Shown: in pieces, positions 22,955-30,536 of the stretch
How the letters are laid out: each line of letters begins with the position of its first letter
How positions within the stretch are numbered: position 1 is the first letter of the stretch
Assembly: GCA_902806065.1 (NCBI GenBank)
Contig: CADCVE010000062.1
Span: 1 to 32,001 of the forward strand
Direction of reading: 5' to 3'
From: an uncultured Rubrobacteraceae bacterium
GTDB taxonomy: Bacteria; Actinomycetota; Rubrobacteria; Rubrobacterales; Rubrobacteraceae
Length of the DNA: 32,001 nt
Made by a program: the position numbers and the translations under genes
Notes under the pieces: generated by a model
Seen by the model: only the letters and a program-made list of their open reading frames with translations
The model's database searches: none
Told to the model about the DNA's origin: nothing

Positions 22955-23833
22955 TCACTCCTTTGGGGAGGTCTCGTCGAGGCGCTGTTTGATGCTCTTC
23001 AACTCCTGGAGTATTACTCTGTCGGTCTCCGAGAGGTTGCGAGCGTTCTGGAGGAGCTTGTCGACGTCCTCCTCGATGTCCTCGACGTCCTCTTCGATAT
23101 CCTCTACATCCTCGGAGACCTCTTCGACCTGTCCCTGGATCTCGCTTATCTCTCTATCGCTCCCCGCGGTACTTAGCAGCATGCGTTGAGCGGTTGCGGC
23201 GACGCCACCGATGAGGAGCGCCAGGATCACGTTCCCCGTCCACTGCACGACCATCGCGAGGACCTTGCCCAGGGTCGTCGAGGCCGTTACGTCACCGTAT
23301 CCCACGGTGTTGATGGTGGTATTGGCCCAATATATGCCGTCGAAGATGCTCACATTCTCGAACTCGGCGAACGCCAACCCCCCACCGAAGACTCCGATGA
23401 ACGCGAGAGCGACGGCGTAAGGGAGTAGCGTGATGGAGCCGAAACGCCCCAGGATCACCGGCAGCACATCAATGAGCCGCAGGAGCCGCAGAACGAAAAA
23501 GGCCTGCCACACGTCGGGCAGGATGGGGATGGTCGTCAGGAGCACGAGGAGGTCGAGCTTGTTGTGCTTGAAGTACTCCTTGTCGCTTGGGGCGAGGTAG
23601 AGCATGACCGCGAACTCGAAGGCGAACCAGCCGTAGATGAGCCAGTTGAGAACGTTGCTGAGGGTGCCTAGCCAGCCACCCAACTCCGAGAAGTGCAAGA
23701 GGAGCGCGGGGATCACCAGCAACACCACGATAAGAGTCGGCGCGTCGAGCATCCGCGCCTTCGCGGCCTGCTTCTCGGTCATACCCGGCAACACATGCGT
23801 GTTGCGCCCGTAATGCGGTCTGGATCCCTCCAC
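22955..23833 (-). CDS. voltage-gated-type potassium channel with C-terminal coiled coil
   Basis: 292 aa. Six membrane segments: about 33-50, 58-82, 92-108, 112-130 (S4-like, FFVLRLLRLIDVLPVI, only three Arg), 137-157 and 190-215. The pore loop has the K+ selectivity filter TVGYGD (176-181) within NTTINTVGYGDVTAS. The cytoplasmic tail (about 228-285) is strongly acidic and heptad-like, with the unit VEDIEED repeated, predicting a tetramerising coiled coil. It should conduct K+ with weak or altered voltage sensing, given the reduced S4 charge. Same strand as the lipoprotein and P450 genes, but separated by 46 bp or more. Confidence 0.92.
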   Translation of the reverse strand: MEGSRPHYGRNTHVLPGMTEKQAAKARMLDAPTLIVVLLVIPALLLHFSELGGWLGTLSNVLNWLIYGWFAFEFAVMLYLAPSDKEYFKHNKLDLLVLLTTIPILPDVWQAFFVLRLLRLIDVLPVILGRFGSITLLPYAVALAFIGVFGGGLAFAEFENVSIFDGIYWANTTINTVGYGDVTASTTLGKVLAMVVQWTGNVILALLIGGVAATAQRMLLSTAGSDREISEIQGQVEEVSEDVEDIEEDVEDIEEDVDKLLQNARNLSETDRVILQELKSIKQRLDETSPKE

Positions 23834-23879
23834 TACACCTCCGATCAGAGAAACGCTAGTGCTCCTAGAGCCGGCCCCC

Positions 23880-24248
23880 TTACCTGCTGCGACTCTTGCT
23901 GCTGGAAGAACTGGACTTGGGTTTCTTCTTCTTTTTCTTATCTTTGTCGTCCGCGCAGGCTGTATCGACCTCCAGCGTCACCGGCTGCGTCGGGACCACG
24001 CTGTCCGGGTCGTGGTCGCAGACGATGAGCTGGTTCGGGTCACCCTGGGGACCGTCTACGGTGATGTTACCGTCAGGTACCCCGGCGTCACGCAGGGCTT
24101 GCTGGGCCTGGGCGAGAGTCTGGCCCTCGGTGTCCGGCGTGGTCGAGCCTCCGCACCCGGCCAGCAAGAGGACCACCGAAGTACACACAACCACGCCCAT
24201 CACCCGCAACGCGCCACGTTTCACAGATCGCCTCCAGCCGTTAAACAC
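23880..24248 (-). CDS. lipoprotein with PASTA-like domain
   Basis: 122 aa. An N-terminal basic region and hydrophobic helix end at a lipobox (VVLLLAGC, Cys at about residue 32), so it should be lipidated and anchored outside the membrane. Residues about 40-95 (GQTLAQAQQALRDAGVPDGN and PVTLEVD) have the PASTA/DUF3558-like pattern. The tail is a run of Lys and Ser (KKKKKKPK, then SSSSSSKSRSR), probably a cell-wall or polyanion-binding tail. The start might be an internal Met (MGVVVCTSVV). The K+ channel gene follows 46 bp downstream. Confidence 0.8.
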   Translation of the reverse strand: MFNGWRRSVKRGALRVMGVVVCTSVVLLLAGCGGSTTPDTEGQTLAQAQQALRDAGVPDGNITVDGPQGDPNQLIVCDHDPDSVVPTQPVTLEVDTACADDKDKKKKKKPKSSSSSSKSRSR

Positions 24249-24290
24249 ATCTCGCCTCCACTATGATATACGCTCACGAGAAACGCGCCG

Positions 24291-24332
24291 TCAGCGATCA
24301 GCCCTCTGCAATTAGCAAGAGCTGATCGCTGA
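24291..24332. repeat. 12-bp inverted repeat TCAGCGATCAGC with 18-nt loop
   Basis: TCAGCGATCAGC (24291-24302) and its perfect complement GCTGATCGCTGA (24321-24332) lie between the P450 3' end and the lipoprotein 5' end. There is no T-run, so a classical terminator is unlikely. The 11-mer CTGATCGCTGA also occurs at 21071-21081, beside tRNA-Ser, suggesting an interspersed intergenic repeat. Confidence 0.6.
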
Positions 24333-24372
24333 AAGCGTGGGTTGCATAAGCATCGACCTTACGCAACCGCTA

Positions 24373-25809
24373 TTAGAACAACACCGGCAGGCATGCGAAC
24401 CCGCGCAGGAAGCTGTTGCCCCAGCGCAACTCCTCGTCGGGGACCGCCAGCCGCAACTCCGGGAACCTGCGAAACAACGCGGTGAACGCGATCTGACCTT
24501 CGACGCGCGCCAGCGGCGCCCCGAGGCAGACGTGAAGGCCCTTGCCAAAGGCAACGTGCCGGTTAGCGTCGGCGCGGGTGATGTCAAAGACGTCCGGGTT
24601 CGCGAACCGCTCGGGATCCCGGTTAGCCGAGGCCAGGCTGGCCGTCATCTGGTCGCCCGTTGGGATCACCGTCCCGCCTACCTCGACGTCTTCGGTGGCG
24701 ATACGCCGGCCGACGAAGTCTACCGGCCCCCAGTAACGCAGCGTCTCCTCGACCACTCCCCTGGCCAGTAGCTCGGGATTCGCTTTGAGTTTTGCCAGTT
24801 GGTCGGGGTGGGTCAGCAGGGCGACGACACCGTTGCCGACCAGGTTCACCGTGGTCACGTGCCCGGCAAGGAACATGAGCAAGACCGTCGCAAGCATCTC
24901 GTCCTCGTCGAGGGTGTCGCCATCCTCCTCGACGTGGACGAGGCGGCTGATCATGTCGTCGGTCGGGGTCCGGCGCTTGTGCTCGAAGAGGTCCTTTAGA
25001 TAGTCGATAAACTCCCGTAGCCCCGCCCGGGTCTCCTCATCCACCTCCCGACCCCGGAGACGGTCGACGCGCAGCAGGTTCTCCGTCCATCCCCGGATCG
25101 TCTCGCGGTCCTCCCGCGGGATGCCGAGCATGTCGCTGATAACCGTAACCGGAAACGGGTAAGCGAACTCCTCGATCAGGTCCATCCGCCGGTCGGGCGC
25201 CGTCTCGCCCCGCCCCGCGGTGTCATGCTCGACCTGGTCCAGAAGATCGTCTACGATCTGCTGAATGCTTCCCCGCAACGCCTCCATACCCCGTCCCGTA
25301 AAGCTCGGCTGGACCAGCTTGCGCAGCCGCGTGTGGTCGGGTGGATCTAGCGAGATGATGCTCCGAGAGAATATCCTGAACTCCTCCGGCATCGGAGGCT
25401 GCTCCTCCAACTGCTCCGGTGTCATCCCCGAGCGGGGATCGACCGAAAAGCGGTGGTCGAGCAGGGCCGCGATCACCTCATCGTAGTGGGTAACGAAGAA
25501 GGTGTCACGCCGCCCGAGGAGGTCAGCCGGCTCTTCCGCGCCGTCTTCAGACGCCTCCTCACCACCGACGGCGAAGCGGGCGCGAGACACCGGCCCCTTC
25601 GCCCTCAGGTCGGCGTAGAGGGCATAGGCATTGTCCATGAAGTGCGGATCACCTATGTTCAACTCCACTACTCGTTCCGCCGGGTTCGCCTCCTCCGCGT
25701 TGGCCGCTTTGGCCGCGTTCGTTCCGGCGTCTCTCTCGCTTGTCGATTGCGAGGCAGTACCATCTTTGTCTTCGGGATCAATGAAGTCTACGTGTGGTTT
25801 CTGAGTCAC
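24373..25809 (-). CDS. cytochrome P450
   Basis: 478 aa. Heme-binding loop FGKGLHVCLG with axial Cys428; K-helix ExxR as E355-R358 in VVEETLRYWGP; C-helix DPPDHTRLRKLVQPSFT; PERFANPDVFDITR. The I-helix reads LAGHVTTVNL, with Val318 where bacterial P450s usually have an acidic residue before Thr. The N-terminal 45 residues are polar and there is an acidic insert (EEASEDGAEEP). Soluble class I type, needing ferredoxin and reductase, neither of which is adjacent. Substrate unknown. Preceded by a 780-bp gene-poor stretch. Confidence 0.95.
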   Translation of the reverse strand: MTQKPHVDFIDPEDKDGTASQSTSERDAGTNAAKAANAEEANPAERVVELNIGDPHFMDNAYALYADLRAKGPVSRARFAVGGEEASEDGAEEPADLLGRRDTFFVTHYDEVIAALLDHRFSVDPRSGMTPEQLEEQPPMPEEFRIFSRSIISLDPPDHTRLRKLVQPSFTGRGMEALRGSIQQIVDDLLDQVEHDTAGRGETAPDRRMDLIEEFAYPFPVTVISDMLGIPREDRETIRGWTENLLRVDRLRGREVDEETRAGLREFIDYLKDLFEHKRRTPTDDMISRLVHVEEDGDTLDEDEMLATVLLMFLAGHVTTVNLVGNGVVALLTHPDQLAKLKANPELLARGVVEETLRYWGPVDFVGRRIATEDVEVGGTVIPTGDQMTASLASANRDPERFANPDVFDITRADANRHVAFGKGLHVCLGAPLARVEGQIAFTALFRRFPELRLAVPDEELRWGNSFLRGFACLPVLF

Positions 25810-26589
25810 GGAACTCTCCTTTTTGTCTCCCGGTAAATTTCAACCCGCGCAAATCCGATGATACTCTCTACAATGCCGTCGAGGCCGGATAACTCGTGAT
25901 CACTGCAGCTCCGAGGAACGATCCGTCGCCCTCGGGATGGTCCAGGTCGTCCTGGAGCGGCTCCTTCTCACTACTAAACACTCCCATTCGTACAGTCAGC
26001 GGCATCCTCGATCTTTCGCCGGGTCCTCTAGCCTCCGCTCCCCGTGGGTAGCCCGGCGTCCGTCCAGTCTTTCTTACCCCCGACGTACTCCCTGACGTTC
26101 CCGTAGCCCGTAATAGTTTTGTGGTCTTGTCGAGCAGGAGAGTGGAGATCCGCTTCGTATCGTGCATGTTGGTCCCGCGGGAAAGTTACTCGCGCCTCTA
26201 TGCCGTTTCGAGCATCGTCTCAACGAGGACGAACTCGTCTCCCCGGTCTACTTCTCCTTCAACTACTCACGCGTTATGGCTCTACCGCCTCCGCCATCGC
26301 TCCTCTCTACAGGTATCCGTTAGGCTGCCCACTAGCTAACCCGGTGTACATGTTTTCTTGATGAGTTAAGCGACGAACCGGAAGGGCTAGCGGATTAAAG
26401 CTTTCCTCTCCTTGTACCGACAATAGAACAACAAAACCTACAAACCGAAGCGCGAGCATCACGGAGCAGAGATAGAGAATCGGATGCGGAAGTAGCACAG
26501 TGGACATAGTTGCCGACAATACTCAAGCACATGAGGGTAGGCCTCGTGGTCCCGCCTGGCTGGCCTTCGCGTCGGCACTTCTTATTGTC
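25810..26589. other. 780-bp stretch without a convincing gene
   Basis: Two pieces look weakly coding. Minus 25868-25980 ends SSEKEPLQDDLDHPEGDG and SFLGAAVITSYPASTAL. A plus-strand frame at about 26113-26313 reads RIVHVGPAGKLLAPLCRFEH and LNEDELVSPVYFSF with no start. Both could be remnants. Otherwise it holds the promoter region of the P450 gene and the left flank of the IS982-like element. I see no tRNA or repeat. Confidence 0.3.
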
Positions 26590-27568
26590 CTAGATGAGTG
26601 TTGCGTGGATGATTGAGATAGAAAGAAGGCCATCCGTAGCCCCGACCAAAGGATCAGCGGATGGCCCAAGAGTACCATACTCCACGATTCCACCGAACGG
26701 AAGAGGCGATCATCACCCTGTTCTGTCTCGTAGACGACGTCTACGTACACCTCAACCCGAGAGGGCTCCGCTACGAGACCATCAAGAAGCTCTCCGACTC
26801 GGAGGTCATCGCGCTAGCGCTCTTCCAGCAGCTTCGGGGCATCGAGAGCGAGCGCTCGTTCTTGCGCGACGCCGAGCGATTCTTCTCGCACCTGTTCCCC
26901 GGGGTCATAGGGCTGCACCCTTCCTCCTTCCACCGGCGTGTGAGGAAGCTCAGGCGCTTCCTGGAGCCTCTGCGCCGGGAGATCCTCCCCGAGCTCGTCG
27001 GTCAGCCGGAGACCTTGATCGTCGACTCGACGCTGCTGGAGGTCTTGCATCCGCGCCAGGTCGCGCAGTCGGTGGGGTTCGACGGGGCGGCGTGGGTGAG
27101 GTGGGGCTCCTTCTCGGTCTACGGCATGAAGCTGCACCTCTTGTGCGCCGCCAACCGGGTGCCCCTCTCCTACGAACTCACCGCCGCCAACGTCGCGGAG
27201 ATGCGCCTGACCGAGGAGTTACTGGAGGAGGCGCGGTTGAGGGACGACGATCGGGCGCGCAGGCTCCTCGGGGACCTGGCCTACAGGAGCGAGGCGCTGA
27301 AGGAGACCTTGGCGGAATCCGGCGTCCTCCTGGTGACCGAACGCTCCCGGCAGGGCGGGGCGAGACAGCAAGTGGAGATAGCTTTCGCGAGCCTCAAGCG
27401 CGAGTTCCGGCTCGGGGAGACGCTGGCGAGTACCCTCGTGGGGCTGGTCACCAGGATCGCGGCGAAGATAGCGGCCTTCACTTACGGTTTCTACATCAAC
27501 CGGCTGTTGGGGCGCCCTCAAGGACGCATCAAGGAGTTGTGGGCCTGAACCTGACAACACTCATCTAG
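26590..27568 (+). mobile_element. IS982-like insertion sequence
   Basis: 979 bp with perfect 14-bp inverted ends CTAGATGAGTGTTG (26590-26603) and CAACACTCATCTAG (27555-27568) around a single transposase gene. Size, gene content and product fit IS982. I could not find a direct target duplication in the flanks, so one flank may have changed since insertion. The right flank opens with a hydrophobic coding-like tail, so the element may have cut a small membrane-protein gene. Confidence 0.85.
26661..27548 (+). CDS. IS982-family DDE transposase
   Basis: 295 aa, intact. IS982-type N-terminus: YVHLNPRGLRYETIKKLSDS, EVIALALFQQLRGIESERSF. RNase-H-like DDE residues in ETLIVDSTLLEV (D), RRLLGDLAYRSEA (D) and QVEIAFASLKREFRLGETL (E), followed by the usual AAFTYGFYINRLLGRP end. 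The frame is complete within the inverted ends, so the element may be mobile. The family choice between IS982 and IS5-like elements is by overall pattern. Confidence 0.88.
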   Translation: MAQEYHTPRFHRTEEAIITLFCLVDDVYVHLNPRGLRYETIKKLSDSEVIALALFQQLRGIESERSFLRDAERFFSHLFPGVIGLHPSSFHRRVRKLRRFLEPLRREILPELVGQPETLIVDSTLLEVLHPRQVAQSVGFDGAAWVRWGSFSVYGMKLHLLCAANRVPLSYELTAANVAEMRLTEELLEEARLRDDDRARRLLGDLAYRSEALKETLAESGVLLVTERSRQGGARQQVEIAFASLKREFRLGETLASTLVGLVTRIAAKIAAFTYGFYINRLLGRPQGRIKELWA

Positions 27569-27715
27569 TGCTCTAATCGTGGTCGTGCTGGTTCTAGTGC
27601 TGCTGCGCCTGGTGGGGCTGGTGGGGCTGATTTAATCTCGCGCTGGACTCCGCCGGCGACAGACAAGATCAAGGTGCTCAAGAGGCGCTAGGATTACAGA
27701 ACACCTGAGAACATC

Positions 27716-27759
27716 GGGAGGGCCGGGGCATAGCAGCAGCTCCGGCCCTCCCTCTTCTT
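27716..27759 (+). terminator. strong rho-independent-type terminator
   Basis: GGGAGGGCCGG (27716-27726) pairs perfectly with CCGGCCCTCCC (27742-27752), followed by TCTTCTT. It would end a plus-strand transcript such as the IS transposase or the truncated hydrophobic gene. Confidence 0.75.
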
Positions 27760-27908
27760 GCCTGCCAGCGGCGCGATAAGGCTGTCTCCCAGCCTCCGAG
27801 CCGGTCGGTAAGGGGGTGATTTCTACCCACTACGAACAACAAAGAAGAGCCGGGCTGGGCTTTTCAGGAGGGGGGTGATCTTCGCCAACCCGGGCCAACG
27901 AATACTCT

Positions 27909-27952
27909 ACGGAACCCCGGGACCTCGCACATCCCCCAATTGAGCTAGCTTT
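27909..27952 (-). pseudogene. tRNA-like fragment lacking an anticodon arm
   Basis: The minus strand reads TAGCTCAATTGG, the D-arm consensus, followed within a few bases by GAGGTCCCGGGGTTCC, like a variable loop and T-arm start. The anticodon arm and acceptor ends are missing or unrecognisable. Such fragments mark decayed tRNAs or attachment sites. The evidence is short and could be chance. Confidence 0.3.
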
Positions 27953-28001
27953 TCTTCTGCCGCAAAAAAGCCGGAGCCCTGAATGACCCCTACTCCCTGT
28001 T

Positions 28002-28571
28002 CTACTCAGGTAACTCCACCGTATCCCCTACCATGATCCCTCGTTCTCCAAAAAAGCCCTGATTAACCTCAAGGGCATACTGAGCGGGCGCAGCAGAAGG
28101 GTGGGAAGTTTCGTCTAGGGGCTGCATGTCCTGAATGTCTATGATGCGTCCTTGCGAGTCGATGAAGGCGATGGACAGTGGTATTAGAGTGTCCTTCATC
28201 CAAAACGATAGTGGCTGCTCCTGATCGAAAACGAAGAGCATGCCCGCATCCTCTGCCAAAGCGGTCCGTCCCATGAGTCCCGTTTGCCACTCGGCAACCG
28301 TGTCTGCTATGTCCACCTGAACAGGCACCCTTTCGCCTAAAGAAGTGTTGATCGTCAAGGTGGGTAGGGTTGTAACTTCGGGTTCCGTAGATGGTGCGGT
28401 GTTCTCGGTAGGCACCGCCAATTGCTCGCTCGGCCCTTGAACCTGCGCTTGGTCCACCGAGCTATATTGCTCCAAGGTGCTCCCCTCAGGGACGCTCTGA
28501 GCCGCACCGACAGCGGCGAACACCAACACAGCAACAGTTGAGAGCAAGGTTAGGTATGTCAGTCGCATCAT
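28002..28571 (-). CDS. exported DUF192 protein
   Basis: 189 aa. Signal peptide (residues 1-24, LLSTVAVLVFAAVGAAQS), a Ser/Pro/Glu-rich linker to about 65, then a DUF192 domain: GERVPVQVDIADTVAEWQTG, LMGRTALAEDAGMLFVFD, LSFWMKDTLIPLSIAFID and IIDIQDMQPLD. A single small beta-rich domain of unknown biochemical function. It is common in extremophile and halotolerant bacteria and archaea. It should act outside the membrane. ATG at 28571 with GGAGGGGC-type sequence upstream. Confidence 0.9.
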   Translation of the reverse strand: MMRLTYLTLLSTVAVLVFAAVGAAQSVPEGSTLEQYSSVDQAQVQGPSEQLAVPTENTAPSTEPEVTTLPTLTINTSLGERVPVQVDIADTVAEWQTGLMGRTALAEDAGMLFVFDQEQPLSFWMKDTLIPLSIAFIDSQGRIIDIQDMQPLDETSHPSAAPAQYALEVNQGFFGERGIMVGDTVELPE

Positions 28572-28641
28572 AAGCCCCTCCTCCTACATATACTTCTAAT
28601 TTCTTCACGAATTGTAACAAAATGCAAAAGACTAGACCCGG

Positions 28642-28890
28642 CTAGGGAGTGTCTAATTCCCGGAGGTGGAGAGGAAAAGAAGGCCGGAGTCCGGCAAAGC
28701 CAGGACCCCGGTCCGGCGTGCTTACTTCCTGGGCGTTGCCCATCCTTTCGAGTCCTGACCAAACCGCGTTGAGGTCGCGGGTACCCGGCAAGCAGCGGAC
28801 GTGGTAGAAGAGCCCGTTCGTGCGCCGGTCCCTCTGTACAGGGTTGATACCACGGGCGTCAATAACACAATACAGTCTATAGAGAACTGG
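28642..28890 (-). pseudogene. 83-codon open fragment, unidentified
   Basis: Open between TAG at 28891-28893 and TAG at 28642-28644 with no good start. It reads YCVIDARGINPVQRDRRTNG, LFYHVRCLPGTRDLNAVWSG, LERMGNAQEV. The composition is plainly protein-like, but I cannot name the family. Its 5' end runs into the hairpin at 28868-28905, so the gene may have been cut by a fold-back event there. Confidence 0.4.
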
Positions 28891-28905
28891 CTATAGACTG
28901 TATTG
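28868..28905. repeat. perfect 15-bp inverted repeat with 8-nt loop
   Basis: CAATACAGTCTATAG (28868-28882), loop AGAACTGG, CTATAGACTGTATTG (28891-28905). No T-run follows on either strand, so it is not a standard terminator. It could be a protein-binding palindrome, a mobile-element end or a fold-back duplication scar. Confidence 0.8.
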
Positions 28906-28972
28906 AAGGCGGGGAGTTAATTCGCTGCTTGTAAAAGCGCCTTGTGATGCTTAACCGCTCAGAATAAGATAA

Positions 28973-29143
28973 TCGGATGGTGAGGAAAAGAACAAAGCCG
29001 CTCAGGAACTCGGCAGGCTCGGAGGAAAGAAGGGTGGGAAAGCCCGCGCCGAAAAGCTCTCTGCCGAAAGAAGGAAAGAGATAGCCTGCAACGCCGCTAA
29101 GGCACGGTGGGATAAGAAGCGGCGGGAAGAAGAAAGTTCTTAG
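28973..29143 (+). pseudogene. small KGG-motif protein, start lost or frameshifted
   Basis: 56 codons open after a TAA: NKAAQELGRLGGKKGGKARA, EKLSAERRKEIACNAAKARW, DKKRREEESS. This is the well-known LGG-x-KGGKARA-x-L-ER-x-EIA...AARW motif of small basic, probably DNA- or RNA-associated proteins. No start codon is in frame; an ATG at 28977 with a GTG behind it is in another frame, so one base seems lost near the 5' end. Confidence 0.55.
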
Positions 29144-29197
29144 TAGCAGTAGGCCGCTAAACCAAGCTCCCGAAGAAGCGGGAGCAAAAGGAGTGTG

Positions 29198-29419
29198 TTG
29201 CAAAAGATGCTGCCGACTTTGGGTGCGGGCGACAACGCCTTAGTTCAATTCCCCCCTATCGAGACCACCTTCCTAGCAAGGATCACTTCCATAGAAAAGG
29301 ACGGCGTTGGCCCGCTTGGGATGGCGCTGTTTATAGGAGGCGTAGTTTTCCTGCTCGTGCTGCTCGCCGTGGTGGTGTTCTGGCGGATACGTAAGACCAG
29401 GCCAGACCGCACTAAGTAA
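29198..29419 (+). CDS. small single-span membrane protein
   Basis: 73 aa from TTG 29198 (AAAAGGAG, 4-nt spacing); ATG 29207 and GTG 29195 are alternatives. A polar N-terminus (about 40 aa) is followed by a strong membrane helix, GPLGMALFIGGVVFLLVLLA and VVVFWRIRK, with basic residues after it, so the N-terminus is probably outside. No family recognised. It immediately precedes the iteron-like array, which could contain its terminator or regulatory region. Confidence 0.5.
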   Translation: MQKMLPTLGAGDNALVQFPPIETTFLARITSIEKDGVGPLGMALFIGGVVFLLVLLAVVVFWRIRKTRPDRTK

Positions 29420-29429
29420 CCGTCTGTAA

Positions 29430-29713
29430 TTTTGGTTCAGAGTTTGTAGTTTTGAGTCATCTGCGAATTTTGGTGCAACGCCTGCAAGGCCGCCCGCCGT
29501 CTTGATCCGTAACTATCTGCTTTGCGTACAAATGAGAGTTCGGTGTCCACATTCCCTTACGTGATTGGACACCGGGCTTTTGGTTCAGAATGGGTTTTCC
29601 GCTGGTTTCATGTTGTGGGACTTTTGGTTCAGAGCGGTGGCTTTTGGTTCAAACGGCCTTTTTGGTGCAAGGCCCGTTTTCGCGCGAGTCAGCGGGAACA
29701 CTTTTTGGTGCAA
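29430..29713 (+). repeat. iteron-like repeat array, module 1
   Basis: Seven copies of TTTTGGTTCAGA or TTTTGGTGCAA: 29430, 29468, 29578, 29622, 29642, 29660 and 29703 (starts), plus a degenerate one at 29450. Copies at 29622, 29642 and 29660 are spaced about 20 and 18 bp, i.e. about two helical turns. The frames across it are unstructured, so it is probably a protein-binding array. Confidence 0.7.
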
Positions 29714-29744
29714 GGCAGGCAAGAGCCGGACTTAAAAGGCAAAC

Positions 29745-29769
29745 GAGGCTTTATGGGCAAAGCCTCTTT
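29745..29769 (+). terminator. possible terminator
   Basis: GAGGCTTT, 6-nt loop, AAAGCCTC, then TTTA. The stem is perfect but the T-run is short. Confidence 0.5.
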
Positions 29770-29816
29770 AGGCGACTGTTAGCAACACACTAACTAGAGC
29801 GAGGGTTACTCTTCTT

Positions 29817-29845
29817 AAGAGGGCGGGGGTTCCCCGCCCTCTTTT
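29817..29845 (+). terminator. strong rho-independent-type terminator between the two repeat modules
   Basis: AGAGGGCGGGG (29818-29828), GTT loop, CCCCGCCCTCT (29832-29842) followed by TTT and C. Perfect 11-bp GC-rich stem. Confidence 0.75.
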
Positions 29846-29854
29846 CATGCCCGC

Positions 29855-30040
29855 CTTCGTGATCCGCAACTACTTGTTCTGCGTAGAAAAAGAGTCCGGT
29901 GTCCTCCTTTCCTCACTTTTCTCACCTATAAGTGATTGGGCACCGGGTTTTGGTTCAGAACGCCATTCTGGAGGATTCTATGCTAGAGGGGATTTGGTTC
30001 AGAGCGGCGACTTTTAGTTCAGGAGCGACTTTTGGTGCAA
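29855..30040 (+). repeat. iteron-like repeat array, module 2 (duplicate of module 1)
   Basis: Four copies: TTTTGGTTCAGA at 29948, ATTTGGTTCAGA at 29992, TTTTAGTTCAGG at 30012 and TTTTGGTGCAA at 30030, with the same 20 and 18-bp spacing as module 1. The preceding about 90 bp (GATCCGCAACTACTTGTTCT, GTGATTGGGCACCGGG) also repeat the sequence before module 1 (GATCCGTAACTATCTGCTTT, GTGATTGGACACCGGG), so a unit of more than 100 bp has been duplicated and has diverged. Confidence 0.7.
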
Positions 30041-30102
30041 CGCCACCTGCGGTATTAATCAATGTCAGGCGCTGTAGGTGCGCATACTTCAAGCAAGAGA
30101 AA

Positions 30103-30129
30103 GGGCCGGGACTCTAATAGTCGCGGCCC
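30103..30129 (-). terminator. possible minus-strand terminator
   Basis: GGGCCGGGACT, 5-nt loop, AGTCGCGGCCC (10 of 11 bp paired). On the minus strand it is followed by TTTCTCTTG. It would end transcription through the remnant at 30242-30370. Confidence 0.45.
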
Positions 30130-30241
30130 GGTCGGTTAGGCACCCTTACTCGGTTGGTCGGCGCTTGCGTTCTTCGAGGGTATCTACTTTCCGCTCGTAA
30201 TCCTCCAGCGCGAACGCCAGTTGAGCCGAAGCACTTTCACG

Positions 30242-30370
30242 CTAGTACTCCAGGACCTCCACAAGACAGTCAGCGCCCTCCTCGTAGGCGAGACGCATCA
30301 GCTTGCACAGCAGGCGCCGGGCGTTAAACACCTGCGCCAGCGAGACGTGCCAGATCGCCGAGGACGGCCC
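30242..30370 (-). pseudogene. C-terminal remnant of an unidentified gene
   Basis: An open frame between two TAG codons reads AIWHVSLAQVFNARRLLCKL and MRLAYEEGADCLVEVLEY. A second piece just downstream (about 30150-30240) reads ASAQLAFALEDYERKVDTLE and ERKRRPTE in another frame. Both look like real but broken coding sequence, perhaps one gene with a shift. No family identified. Confidence 0.35.
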
Positions 30371-30536
30371 CTAGCTCTCGACTCTCCTCTCTCGTGCCTC
30401 TGGCCGGTTCCGGGTCGCAGATCGATGTCCACCGATGTACGGGCAGATCTCGCCATTGAAACGTTGCACATTCCCGTACCTCCGGTGGTGGGGTGGCGCG
30501 GCGAGCCCGGCCCTTGCCGCCGTCCTCTGGTTATAT

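Larger units (their letters stand above)
27569..28001. other. gap right of the IS with a cut small gene, terminator and tRNA-like fragment
   Basis: 27570-27635 is open as SALIVVVLVLVLLRLVGLVG before a TAA, like the end of a very hydrophobic small protein. A terminator hairpin follows at 27716-27759. At 27909-27952 the minus strand carries tRNA-like pieces. No complete gene. Confidence 0.45.
28572..29194. other. accessory stretch with hairpin and two small coding fragments
   Basis: It contains the unidentified remnant at 28642-28890, a 15-bp perfect hairpin (28868-28905) and the KGG-type small frame at 28973-29143. The region is rich in broken coding frames, as expected of a decayed mobile or plasmid-derived segment. 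Confidence 0.45.

Noticed and set aside
26594-27568. 324-codon plus-strand frame overlapping the transposase
   Set aside because: Low-complexity Arg/Gly/Pro translation typical of a shadow frame of the IS982-like transposase.
29522-29782. 86-codon frame over the repeat array
   Set aside because: The protein sequence is only the translation of the TTTTGGTTCA repeats, with no conserved features.
29430-30040. CRISPR array
   Set aside because: Repeats are too short (about 12 bp), intervals uneven, there is no cas gene, and spacers are not of constant length.
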